From: Salminus brasiliensis
Taxonomy: Eukaryota > Chordata > Actinopteri > Characiformes > Bryconidae
NCBI RefSeq assembly: GCF_030463535.1
Contig: NC_132891.1
Span: 6,295,122 to 6,359,121, forward strand
Direction: 5' to 3'
DNA: 64,000 nucleotides
The position numbers and the translations under genes are program-made. Positions 26,579-37,282 of the stretch are shown one piece after another (the stretch's first letter is position 1; each line of letters begins with the position of its first letter). Under the pieces are notes generated by a model. The model was not told the DNA's origin, did not search any database, and saw nothing but the letters and a program-made list of their open reading frames with translations.

Positions 26579-29500
26579 ATATTCAGCTGTTGTCAACAAG
26601 CAAGATGATCCATTTAAGGGCATGTCATCACCCCTTAAAAGGACTGAAAGTGTGAGCTTTGCTTGTGGGCAAAAGGTTCACATATCAAACAGCCATGTGT
26701 TCAGCTGCAAGCAGGAGCTCGTAAGCTAATATATCATGAAAAAAGATGTAGATACTTTTGGCAGTTATTGTGTAATATATGTCATATATATATATATTTA
26801 TTTATATAAATAGAATGTGTGTTTTGTGATGCATTGGTATGTGAGATGCCTGGTTAATCCCTTACTTAAAATCTTTGTTTATTAGTTACAGTACCGTGCA
26901 GGAGTCTGGACCCTTCCTTTGTTTAATTTCCAGTTAAAACAGTCATAACGTTCTTTAGTTTATATTATCAAGACAAAAGCTCACACGTATATTTAACAAA
27001 AGCCTCAACAACTACATGTATGTCCTTTACCTTTATTAGAGCTTTAGTTCCCTTCTGGAGACTCAGTTTCAGTGTTTCTGCAGAAATCTGCAGGAAGATT
27101 ATTCTACACCTCCAAAGTTTAGTCTTTTTTAGAAGTTTCTGCTCCTTACCATCCAAGCACCGACACACTTTCAGTCAGGATTGGACTCTGGAATGCTCAG
27201 TCCAATGTACAGAAAGCCCCAGCAGCTTTCAAAACCTTCCCAGTAAAAGCTTCTTGATCAGCTCCACATCCCTCCAGACCCAGCGTCAAATCATCTTCCC
27301 ACAGTGGAGAATGGAGAAAAACACTTGTGCAGATCTGAAGCAAGATCAGAGCTTTTCACCTCTCAAAGATGAAAGCTGTATGTGCAGTTTATCTGACAGG
27401 GCCAGTGTTTGTGATCTGCCAGGGCTTGCATGGATCTCCTGTACCCTTCCTTTGACTTTCTCCTTCCTTATGCAAGGACATTCCTCTGGAAATTGTTCTG
27501 CTTACAGGTTGTTTGACTGCAAATTCAATAAGTGAAGAGTGGTTTCTGACTTTTTCACAGTACTGCATGCATTTTTCAGGGTGACGAACTGAAGACTAGA
27601 ACTACTCATACATAATTCCTTGGAGTTTAAGGGGTTTGAACTCTAAGCCTATTTAGTTAATTATTAATCTTAAGGGGCCTATTTCACAGTAACTACTAAC
27701 ATTTGCATAGATATACAAGATACACTATAGTTTAGTGTATGTAACATGTCTGAATGTTTGTGACGTGGGCTTAAGGGGTTTAAAGCCCCCCAGGATTGAG
27801 CATTTGAGCAGTGAAACTGTGTTCTCTGGAATGATTGTGGTCTAGCAGAAAGTTTTCCATTCACAGTAGAGATAGTTACTCCAACAAAAGCAGTGTCAAC
27901 TCATATAAACTTTTTTTCTTTTTTAATACATGTGATTAAAAGTAGAAGAAACAATGAATGAAGTTGTCCCAATACTTTTGTCCATTGAGTGTATGTGGCA
28001 GCAGGAGTGAGGAATGGAAGTCTGGACCCTTTAAAAAAGTTTTAAAGGATACCCACATTGTGTGTTTTATAGGTCCTGCTCCAGATTTACCATTCAGTTT
28101 ACTATGCTGTCAAGTTGTGTAACATCTTTGTTGTTAATTATTCTCTTTCTTCGCTCTTCAGGTTGTGGTGCGATGCTGGTGGTGTTCGCCGTGTCCGTTG
28201 CGTCCCTCAGCGGTCTGATGCTGGGATATGAGCTGGGTCTGATCTCTGGAGCTCTGCTGCAGCTCAGGGAGGTTCTGGCCCTCTCTTGTCCACAGCAGGA
28301 ACAGGCAGTGGGGGCTCTTCTGCTGGGAGCTTTCCTCCTGTCTGTGTTCGGGGGCTCAATCGTGGACCGCTATGGCCGCCGTTTCTCCATCATCCTCACA
28401 GCTGTGCTGTGTGCATGTGGGACACTGCTGAGTGTGTGTGTGACGTCCTTCTGGGCGCTGTTGGTGGGACGGACATTCGTGGGCATGGCCGTGGCTCTCT
28501 CGGGCACGGCCTCATGCCTTTATGTGGCAGAGGTGGCACCTGCAGCCTGGCGTGGGAGATGTGTGTGCGTTTATGAGCTGATGGTGGTCCTTGGAGTGCT
28601 GTTGGGATTTGGACTAAGCTGGGCATTTGCAAGCATAGAGGGCGGCTGGAGGTTCACCTTGAGTGGTGTGCTTCTACCTGCATTTCTTCAGGTGTGTGTA
28701 ATGCCCCTGCTTCCCCAGAGCCCTCGTTTTTTAATCACCCAGAGGAGAGAGAAAGAGGCCTGGGCCACGTTGGCCCGCTTGCGAGGGGCTACCGCCCCAG
28801 ATGTCGTGGAGGAAGAACTACGGACCATAAGGGTCGCCTTGGGGGCTGAAAATCAGCAGGGATTTCTGGACCTGTTTCGTTCAAGGGACAACATGCGCAG
28901 GAGGCTGTGTGTGGGTTTGGCTTTGGTGTTCCTGCAGCAGGCAACAGGACAACCTAACTTGCTAGCCTATGCCTCCACTGTCCTCCGCAGTGTGGGTTTC
29001 CATAGCAACGAAGCAGCAACCCTAGCCTCTACTGGGTTGGGATTGGTTAAAGTTGGTGGGACCATTCCTGCAATCCTGTTGGTGGACCGAGTTGGGCCCA
29101 AAGCCTTCCTGTGCCTGGGAGCTGTTGTCATGACATTGTCTACGGCAACTCTAGGGGCTGTAACCTTGCAGAGTCAAACTCATGTCTCTAGCCTGTGCCA
29201 AAGCCCGCTTCAACTCAACCTTACCTCAATGGGGAAGGGGCACGACAGTGACTTTCACACAGACCTGCCTCAGGGCTTATATAATCATGCCCACTTTCAA
29301 TCCAAATTGAATAACTCGCACTACAGAACAAACCCTGCCCTTCAACTCCCCTTCAACGATACTCAGGTGCACCAGGGTTTAAACTCTACAGACAATCATG
29401 GTGTAGTTGTGAGGAACTCTGAGATGCCAGCAGAACATTCTGGGAAAGAAAGAGCTGAAGTTGCACTAGAATCCCTGTCCGTAAGTGAGGTGTCTCCTTC

Positions 29501-31912
29501 ACTGAAGTGGATCTCCCTGGTCAGTCTGCTAGTCTATGTGGCTGGATTCTCCTTCAGCCTGGGACCAAGTAAGAATCACTTCAATAGTACACAACCACTA
29601 CACATTTGTAAAGAGTTATTAAGCCACTACAACACCAAACTAAGTTTAGTGTACAGTCAGAATCGGACTGCACCATATATTGTTTATTATTTATTATATA
29701 CAATATGCAAATGAGTCCTACAGCTGATTACAGTTGCATGTTAGATGTTTGTAAGAATACAAGCTCTGGCCAGAAATAATGAAGGCCAATTGCTAACTCA
29801 TCATATCTAGGGCTGACTGATTCTGGGGAATAGGTAAAGGTGCACGTATTTGTCACTGTACACTGTACAGCAAAGTGTGTCCTCCGCATTTAACCCATCT
29901 GGTAGTGAACACACACTCACACACACACATGTGTTAGGGGCAGTGAGTACACACACACACCCAGAGCGGTGGGCAGCCAACTCCAGCGCCCGGGGAGCAG
30001 AGAGGGTAAAGGGACTTGCTCAAGGGCCCAACAGTGGCAGCTTGCCGAGCCCGGGAATCGAACCCACAACCCTGTTATCGATATCCCGGCGCTCTAACCG
30101 CTGAGCCACCACTGCCCAACATATAGGGATCTATTTGCGTTTTTGATTTTTTTTTTAAAGGAAAAACTGTTTTTACTGTCTTTACTGGCTTGAACGCTTT
30201 ACAAGACATGAACGCTGAAAATAGTGTGCCAGACTGTCAGTTAGTGGTGGTTATGTTGTCATGTACACAGCACATGGATGTTTAGTGGCTTCTTATTCGT
30301 CCATGACGACACTGTTATTAAGTTATTAAGACAAGCTGATCATTTAATCCCAGATAGCGTAATACATGGCATCATAAATTAGTGATTAAAGGTTTTCCCA
30401 GAAAGAAGCAACATCATAAATACATGATTATTATTTACTATACAATGCAACACTATAATTAACCCATCTTTAAGACTGTGTTTTTCTCATACAGCACTTT
30501 AGACCAGAGAGCTCATACCACCCTGTTATCTATTTCCCAGAAAACACAGACATGCCTACGACCATGTGCTGACTTTCAGATAACTGAGAAGCCACAAGCA
30601 CTTTCCTGAAAGGACTAGGCCATTCTGATCACAATCATAAGCGGCTACTGGACCTCAGTGATCAGTGGGTTTAACGTGCCATAATGCTGACCCACGTATC
30701 AGCACGTTGCTGCTAATCTAATTGTTATGGCTTGCTCTTAACATTCCATGTAAATGCCTCGATTCATCCGAGCACTCGCAGAGGCTCCTCTGGAACATTT
30801 CAGCTTGGTCAGGAAGGATACACATGGAACTCAATGAAACAGCTATGGACTGGTTAGAGGCTCATTTGCATATTGCATATTTCTTTAGTTAGTATGCAGT
30901 CTTAGGGCTTCTAGTGCTCACCTTTGTATATGTAAATAGTGTTAAACAAAAACACCAAGCTTAACTCTGTACAAGATTAATTACAGCTGTCCTATTACAC
31001 GTTGTTGTGGCATCTCTTTCTGTGTGTGTGAGCATGATCTCCTCTGGTTTGCAGTGGTCTACGTAGTCCTGAGTGAGATTTTTCCCACTGGGATCAGAGG
31101 AAAAGCTGTGTCTGTGGTTTCTGCCTTTAACTGGGCCATGAACCTTCTCATATCAATGACCTTTCTCACACTAACAGGTAAGACACATTCATAAGAGCGA
31201 TGAGAACTCATCAGGGTACATTCCAACGTGGATTAGAGTTATCACTTTTGATTATATTAGTAAATGATTCTGAAAGTAATCTTGTTTATTTTGATTAATA
31301 ACTCTGTATTATATTGTTGAGTTACATGGAAAACAGCAGAATCTTTTCGAGTGAGAAAATTAAATCATGCATTGCCTTTCTACAGATTTCAGAACATATT
31401 AAAATGATTACATGGCAAAAAAGGGGTTGCTGTTAAAGAGGGCAATAGAATCAATTGAAATGTACAGTATAATCACATTTACTGGAAAGTAATGAGGTTA
31501 TTTATCCAGAAGGTGAATTGTGATAACAGCCTTAACAATATAAAGTGCAATAGAATGCTGTCATTGAGTACTATTGACAAAAGTATTGGGACACCTGCTT
31601 ATTTACTGCTTACTGTTTCATCTGAAATCAAGTTTATCATGCTTTTGTTGGAGTAACTGTCTCCACTGTTCAGGAAAGAAGGCTTTCTGTTGGATTTTGG
31701 AGGAGCATTGCTGTGAGAATTTGAGTGCATACAGTCAAAAGAGCGCAAGTGAAGTCAGGATGTTGGATGATCATCACCATCCATCAGTCCAAAGAAAACA
31801 GTTACACACACACACATTATAGACCCTGTAGAGAAGTACTACCAATAGAATAGCAGTCTCTGGAGCAGATAAACGTGAACCTGTTGGCACTGCGCCTAAT
31901 GGCAGGCGTGGG

Positions 31913-31958
<46 letters not shown>

Positions 31959-34900
31959 CCCCTCGAAATGATGGATGTTTCTCCTTCCAATACATTGAAA
32001 AAGGTGGGGTAGAGATCATCCAACATTCTGACCTCACTAACACTCCTGTCACTGAATGCAATCAGATCTTCACAGCAATGCTCCCAAATGTAGTAGAAAA
32101 CCTTCTTCCATGGACAGCAGAACAAAAGCCGGATCAACCTTTTTTTTTTAGTCTCCTACATACAATGAATGATCAGGTGTCCCAATACTATTGTCCATAC
32201 AGTGGATGTAACTACATAACGTTACATAATATTGGTTTCATAGTGTTTACTGAATCATTTACAGTAGTTAATGAATAATAAGCCTGCAGTTTAATGGCTT
32301 CATTTATGACTGTCTGTTACTAATTAACATTAAATACACTGATTTCCAGGAGAACATTATAAACATAATCAGAATCTGAGCAGTGGGCAGATGGGCATTT
32401 TTTAACCTGAAGAATTAATAGAAAATAAAGGAATTCAAAAAATAGCAATCTTTGGCACGATAGCCATGTGATCTGTAAGATGTTTTGAAAGGTTCCCATG
32501 GGGAATGTTGTGAGAGTCCTGTATGTATGATCATGCAATCCCTAAGGTCACATGATTCAGCGCAGTGTGTTCATTAGATAACTTTTTTCATAACAATTAT
32601 CGCAGGCTGGAAATTTGATGGCTCACCCAAGTATCACTAACCTACTGCTTAATGCTAATAAAGAGGGCTGCTGATATCAGCTGTCGGTGAAAAACATGAA
32701 ATGTGGGTGTGGCGTCCAAGCGTGCCTTGGGTTAATATCCTGTGAAAAGAGAACAGGGCATGGTTGGCTAGCTTTAAATGTGAGTAAGCCCGTGCACTGT
32801 GGTTCATTAATCCTGTCTTAGGTATTAAAGAGCCAGACATGATGTTTTTAGAGCTGAATTCATCAATGTCAGCTGAATGAGCGTACGGATACCAGCAAAG
32901 TCAGCCTGGAATTATTCATAACACAGCTGGAGGGGTTTCATTATTACGGTATTAAATCAGTGCATACTTAACAGTATTTGAGCCCCACATTTCACACATA
33001 CACTATCATAATATACTTTGTGTGCAGACATATATACACACACATATACACTATATGTTCAAAAGTTTGTGGACACCCGTTCTAATGCATGCATTCAGCT
33101 GCTTGAATTTGCAGAAAGCTTGTCTAGGCCTGGTAGACAAATACTGCCAATAGAATAGGGCTCTCTGGAGGAGATGAACATGAACCTATTGGCACTATGC
33201 CTAATGCCAGGCGTGGGCTGGAGAGGTATGACGCCCCTAGCATTGAGCTGTGGAGCAGTGGAGCAGTGGAACTTCTCTGGAATGATGGTGGTGCTCCTTC
33301 CAATACTTTTGGGATCTGAAGACACTAACAAGCTTGTTGATGAATGTAATCAATCAATCAATCAATTTGTTTATACTCTTGATTTTGGAAGGGACAGTGA
33401 ATGAGCAGGTGCCCCAATACTTTTGATTATACAATTGAACTTTTTGTACTTCCCATATGGAGTCTAGGTAATATGAGATGGGGAAAGAATAGAGATACTA
33501 ACAGTGACATAACACAGAACATTAGAGGTGTGTGTTTGTGGGTGTGTGTCTGTGTGAAGCCCATGTGCAGAATGCCCTCCAGACACTCCAGACCTTACAT
33601 AAGTCAGTTCAGCTCTGCCAAAGTTCCTGAAAAGTGACTTGATTAATAAGAACCATAAAAGCCAGATGTTCAGTTAGAAGTGGAGGAGTGAATGGCAGCG
33701 ACTCAGCGATCATTTTCACATCATTTTACATGAGCCTTAGTTACTCAGAAGAGGAAATAAAGTCTGAGAAAAAAACAGGCTTTCCAGGTTTGAGTTTCTG
33801 TGAGTAGCAGAAATTCACAGGAATGTCATCACACTGTGTGTCTTAGTGGGTGAAATGTAGAACTCTACAATGAGGTTGTTTTGTGCTTGCAGAGAAGATT
33901 GGCCTGCCCAGTGTGATCTTCTCATACGCTGCTATGAGCTTTGTGCTGCTGATGTTTGTGATCGTGTTTGTGCCAGAAACAAAGGGACGATCGCTGGAGC
34001 AGATCTCCAAAGAGCTCGCCATGAAGTGAGGAACCTCACACTTTACACAACCATGCTTACATGAGCTGCTTTCAGGTCGAACCGGTTCCTTCTTGATGGG
34101 TGTGCTCATATTTTCCACTCTACTCTGTATCAGAATCATATATGTATTCAGTGTTTATCCGATGTGAAGGAATGCTGCTTGGTGAAGGTGTCGACACTGA
34201 AATCCTATAATAATCAAAAATAGCTAAAGTCATGTGCAGAAGTCTGGACCTCTCTGTTCACATGACCTGTTTTGTAAACGTTAAATGCAAATATTCTATT
34301 CATTTGCGTAATTCAACATACACTACATGTCCAAATGTTTGCGGACACCCCTTCTAATAAATGCATTCAGCTACCTTAAGTTGCACCCGTTGCCACAGAC
34401 CGTCATATGCAAATGCACACACACACACAGCTTGTCTAGTCCCTGTAGAGAAGTACTGCTAATAGAATAGGACTCTCTAGAGCAGATACATGCAAACGTA
34501 TTGGCACCCTCTCTAGCAAAAGCAGGATAAACTCTGTTTCTTTTTAGTAGGTGTCCCACGTGTATCTGGACATTCACAAAAGAGAATGCAAAATAACCCT
34601 AAAACCCTTGCAGGACAATAGCATCCCAACAGGGGGTGCTAGCACCTCACAATGGTTAATCCTGGTCCAAATTCCTCAAGAGGCAGTGTAACATCTAAAA
34701 CCAAATAAAATCAAATTTATTTGTAGAGCTTTTTACAACTGTTGTTGTCATAAAGCAGCTTTACACAATCAGTAGGGAAAACTCCCTTAGAGCTGGAGGA
34801 AGAACCAAGACTCAAAGGGGGACCCGACCCATCCCGACGCATAGAACTATTTATAAATTATTGACAAAAAGTCAATAAAATAGACCTCCGAACATGTGCC

Positions 34901-35509
34901 CGATTGGGGTTCCGCCATTTAGTAGCGGTGTCCGAAAATGTAGTGGCCAATATTTAGTGCACTGTAATACATAAAAATGAGGTACCCATAATCCATCAGG
35001 AAGCATAGCACTGAGATCACACACATAAAGAGGTGACTGAAATCATTCACCCCATTAAATTCTGTCCTCTGTAATAGTGCGTAGCGCAGTAGCTGTGACG
35101 ACACTGGGGTCTCAGACACACACTCCTGATCAGAAAAAGTAGTGGAAATGGGGTTAGTTCTCCAAAACCTACACCCTGGAGAGAGCTTGTGAAGTCAGCC
35201 TGTGTATAGTGCTAGTCTTCACCCTCTTAGTTTTGGGAGCATTGCGAGTAAGGGAGGGGGAAGGAGGGGACAGTCACAGTACAGAGCAGTGCTGTTGCAG
35301 CATGGCACAAAACCTTATGTACACAGTGCAGCGCTTATGCACACATTCTGACACCTTTTTCATACATTGTGTGTGTGTGTGTGTGTGTTCCTGACCTGAC
35401 TGACTTGTTCTGCAGAAACCACCTCGACGGCACATTTCTGTGCCACAAGTGGCAAAAGAAGCCCAAACCAGACCTACCCCAGGAGGAAAAGTCCCTAGCA
35501 GCAGTCTGA
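22297..35509 (+). CDS. slc2a12: Facilitated glucose transporter GLUT12 (five coding exons, 622 aa)
   Basis: Exons: 22297-22408, 28162-29568, 31055-31177, 33893-34025, 35416-35509; GT-AG junctions with consistent phase (human GLUT12 is 617 aa). A class III member of the SLC2 major-facilitator family with 12 membrane helices; moves hexoses down their gradient at the plasma membrane or endomembranes. Visible: TM1 [12 protein letters not shown] (from 59); DRYGRR at 106-111; PQSPRFL at 222-228; QQATGQPN at 296-303; DRVG at 346-349; a long loop between TM9 and TM10 (about 375-485) with N-glycosylation sequons near 390, 421, 436 and 445, which is typical of GLUT10/12; [11 protein letters not shown] near 512-522; PETKG at 575-579. 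Start: ATG in context AAGAATGG, downstream of a 23-nt UTR piece of the same exon. The N-terminal 37 residues lack the di-leucine seen near the human N-terminus. The rest looks intact. Confidence 0.95.
22885..23145 (+). mobile_element. Truncated MITE copy in slc2a12 intron
   Basis: Family interior from CCTTCTAATGAATGCATTC to GGTTGTGATCATG; both inverted ends are missing. Confidence 0.7.
23417..23451 (+). repeat. GT microsatellite
   Basis: Imperfect (GT)n with a TTT interruption. Confidence 0.85.
23545..24119. repeat. Dispersed element with AAGTAxAAGTACT ends
   Basis: Left part has TTTTACTCCAGTAAAAGTG and CTTAAAGTAGAAAGTAAAAG; right part has ATTACTCCAGTAAAGTATAG, TACTTAAGTAAGG and ends GTTACTTAACACCT, mirroring AGGTGT at the left. 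Resembles a common fish DNA element; the name is uncertain. Confidence 0.55.
24120..24914. other. slc2a12 intron, nothing coding seen
   Basis: A 108-codon open frame on the minus strand (24454-24128) has no family resemblance. A repeat fragment (ACAGTCAGATGCAAAAGG) lies near 24809. Confidence 0.4.
24915..25215 (+). mobile_element. tRNA-derived SINE
   Basis: Contains a B-box-like GGTCGCTAGTTCGAATCAC, then GGCCTTGCTCTCTCCAGG and GTCTTCACCCTCCCAGTG. A diverged tail fragment recurs at about 35200-35290. Confidence 0.55.
25609..25652 (+). repeat. (GT)n microsatellite
   Basis: About 21 uninterrupted GT units, then GA-rich. Confidence 0.95.
25745..26115. repeat. GGAGATGTTCTGACCC family, copy 2
   Basis: Contains TAATACTGAGTAGGTCCCTG, CAAGACCTGTGAAGGTG and GGAGATGTTCTGACCCAGTC. 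Confidence 0.65.
26525..26577 (+). repeat. (GT)n microsatellite
   Basis: About 26 perfect GT units. Confidence 0.95.
26887..27567. mobile_element. Short inverted-repeat element, TACAGTACTGTGCAAAAGTC type
   Basis: Starts TACAGTACCGTGCAGGAGTC and ends GACTTTTTCACAGTACTGCA, which are inverted repeats of each other. About 680 bp. A 171-codon frame inside resembles no transposase and is probably chance. A diverged end of the same type lies near 34233. Confidence 0.6.
27740..27993 (+). mobile_element. MITE copy with deleted interior
   Basis: Ends CCCAATACTTTTGTCCATTGAGTGTA about 170 bp before slc2a12 exon 28162. The left half is shortened. Confidence 0.7.
29835..30117 (-). mobile_element. Near-complete tRNA-derived SINE in slc2a12 intron
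   Basis: Read on the minus strand: A box GGTGGCTCAGCGGTTAGAGC, B box GGGTTCGATTCCCGG, then AGCAAGTCCCTTTACCC and a tail GGTTAAATGCGGAGGACACA. Promoter boxes are well preserved, suggesting a fairly recent insertion. Related truncated copies at 53573-53755 and 62449-62478. Confidence 0.75.
30118..31054. other. slc2a12 intron, nothing coding seen
   Basis: AT-rich, with no recognised element or exon before the acceptor at 31054. Confidence 0.45.
31568..32207. mobile_element. Fold-back MITE (two half copies, inverted)
   Basis: The left half (31568-31800) runs inward from ACAAAAGTATTGGGACACC; the right half (31826-32207) ends GGTGTCCCAATACTATTGTCC. Both outer edges are therefore the same end of the family. 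An (AT)n run at 31915-31957 replaces part of the right half. Confidence 0.7.
31915..31957 (+). repeat. (AT)n microsatellite
   Basis: About 21 perfect AT units inside a MITE. Confidence 0.95.
32208..33045. other. slc2a12 intron, nothing seen
   Basis: No element or exon recognised. Confidence 0.4.
33046..33432 (+). mobile_element. MITE copy in slc2a12 intron
   Basis: Starts CACTATATGTTCAAAAGTTTG and ends GGTGCCCCAATACTTTTGAT; one (AATC)n slippage at 33350-33366. Confidence 0.75.
34318..34575 (+). mobile_element. MITE copy with deleted interior
   Basis: Starts ACTACATGTCCAAATGTTTG and ends near GGTGTCCCACGTGTATCTGG; most of the middle is gone. Confidence 0.7.
34576..35415. other. Last slc2a12 intron, right part
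   Basis: Holds a SINE-tail-like piece at about 35200-35290 (GTCTTCACCCTCTTAG) and a short (GT)n at 35371-35388 close to the acceptor at 35415. Confidence 0.4.
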
Positions 35510-35850
35510 ACCTGCACTCAGGAGACCGAGCGAATGATGAATGAATAAATGATGAACACAGGAGTTTAATGGAAGTGCTGGATGGATTGATGTCCTAATT
35601 ATTAGAGGTTAGAACGGATGTGATTTTTGTGAGAGTATTACCTGTTTCTGACACACGACCGGAGATGCAGCACAGAAATGACTTTCTGAAATGAGCCTTT
35701 ATTGTCTTAATCTTTTTTAAGCACCTTGATTGTTTAAAAACATGTACTATGAAAATGTGTAGCGTAGATGTGGTACGGATGCAGGTGTCAAGATATCTGT
35801 GAAGCTTGGATGAAAAAATTATAATAAAAAAAACTTTAAAAAAATGTTTT
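35510..35850 (+). other. slc2a12: slc2a12 3'UTR
   Basis: Follows the TGA. An early AATAAA lies near 35543 and a better placed one at 35823-35828. The cleavage site is inferred. Confidence 0.6.
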
Positions 35851-36189
35851 TGATGTTTTTAAAATGGATGGATGATGTTTTTTATCAATACATTCATGAA
35901 TTCTCTTCTGCAAGTGTCATGGACTTTTCTTTAACTGTCACAAGCTGTGTAAGAATTCCTATGTTTTTAAGGTTTCTATAGATTTCCAACAAACAGCAAC
36001 ACATTAGCTGCCAGATCCTTTTAAAGATGAGAAGTTTTTTTACAATTTATCTGTTGCAGCAACAAACTTGTAATTAAATGGCGGGTCATTTCTGTTGGGC
36101 CCTTCACCTTTAAAATGTCCATACGATATTAGTGACCGTTGGCATTTTTGGCAAGCTGGCAAGTTGTGGAAATAAATGGAAAAAGCTGT

Positions 36190-36545
36190 GATATCTGGCG
36201 CCACAACATTAGCAGCAGATCCTTTACGTCCTGTAAACTGTGAGGTGGGGCCTCCATGCGCCATTGATCACATTATTGAGCCTTAGCTGCCCATGACCCC
36301 GTTGTTAGTTCACCGCTTGTCCATCCTTGGAACACATGTAGTAGCCACTGCATACCGGGACACCCCACAGGACCTGCCTGAGCTTTGTTTTGGGGATGGT
36401 CTGACCCAGTCATCTGGCCATCACAGGTTAGCCCAATCCCAATCTCAAAGATTTGTACGCTTTCCCAGTTTTTCCTGCTTCCAACACATCAACTTCAAGA
36501 ACTGACCGTTCACTTGCTGCCTAATATGTAGGTCCCACCCTTGAC
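36190..36545. repeat. GGAGATGTTCTGACCC family, copy 3, between converging genes
   Basis: Contains GCAGCAGATCCTTTACGTCC, GGATGGTCTGACCCAGTC and CACTTGCTGCCTAATATG. Confidence 0.6.
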
Positions 36546-36719
36546 CGATGCCAAACAGATTAAGTTCTAGGATGGGGACCATGTCTGAAACTCCCACTCA
36601 TGTTTTGCACCCCCTCTTCCAGTCTCTTTCCTATTTCCTTGGCCAGTTTCTTAGCATTGCTTCACCTTCTAGTCATGCAGGGGGGGGGGGACAAAACTCT
36701 ACAAGGGTCAGTTTAAGTC

Positions 36720-37282
36720 TTTATTATAAAATACAAAATGGGAACATTTACATAAACACATATACTGCAGATCGTTTCACAATCCACTGTTTTCTTGTTC
36801 AACAAAATGCAGTAGGTCAATATTACATCATTATATCCTGTTAAATGTCTCTAGTGTGCTTGCCCTTTAACTCTTTAATGGTCTGACCTCACCAATCACC
36901 AGACGTGGTTCCGCTAAAATCAGCCTCTGCCTCAGCTTCAGTAAAAATCCAACATTAAAAATAGCCACTGCTTTTCAGTCACAGATCCAGTTTGGGAACC
37001 ATGCACCAAAACAGTGTTTGATTAAAACGTAGACTCAGGAACTACACGGTGACGAGGCCCTCTAGCCTCTGTGACGAGTCCACTGTTCAGTAATGAGAGG
37101 TCAGAATTTAAAGGACAAGCAGCCCAGGCCTGCTCAGACTCAAACTGACTGAAAAGGAGCTGTCTCTGTGACGTACAGTACAACAGTTTAAAGTCTTAGA
37201 ACACTTAAACACATTCACTCATAAGGTGCTTCTTCGTTTCAGACGGTGCATGTGTGTGGGTGTGTGTGTTTATGTGAGTACT
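36720..37282 (-). other. tbpl1: tbpl1 3'UTR
   Basis: Between the TGA and a minus-strand AATAAA (TTTATT on the plus strand at 36720-36725). The end is inferred. Confidence 0.55.

Noticed and set aside
27020..27535. 171-codon open frame
   Set aside because: Inside an inverted-repeat element, no resemblance to transposases or other families, and no splice context; chance frame.
28286..28632. Open frames on both strands in the middle of slc2a12
   Set aside because: Shadows of the large GLUT12 exon.
29990..30117. Possible tRNA gene on the minus strand
   Set aside because: Same reasoning: SINE head with a long non-tRNA body and truncated relatives.
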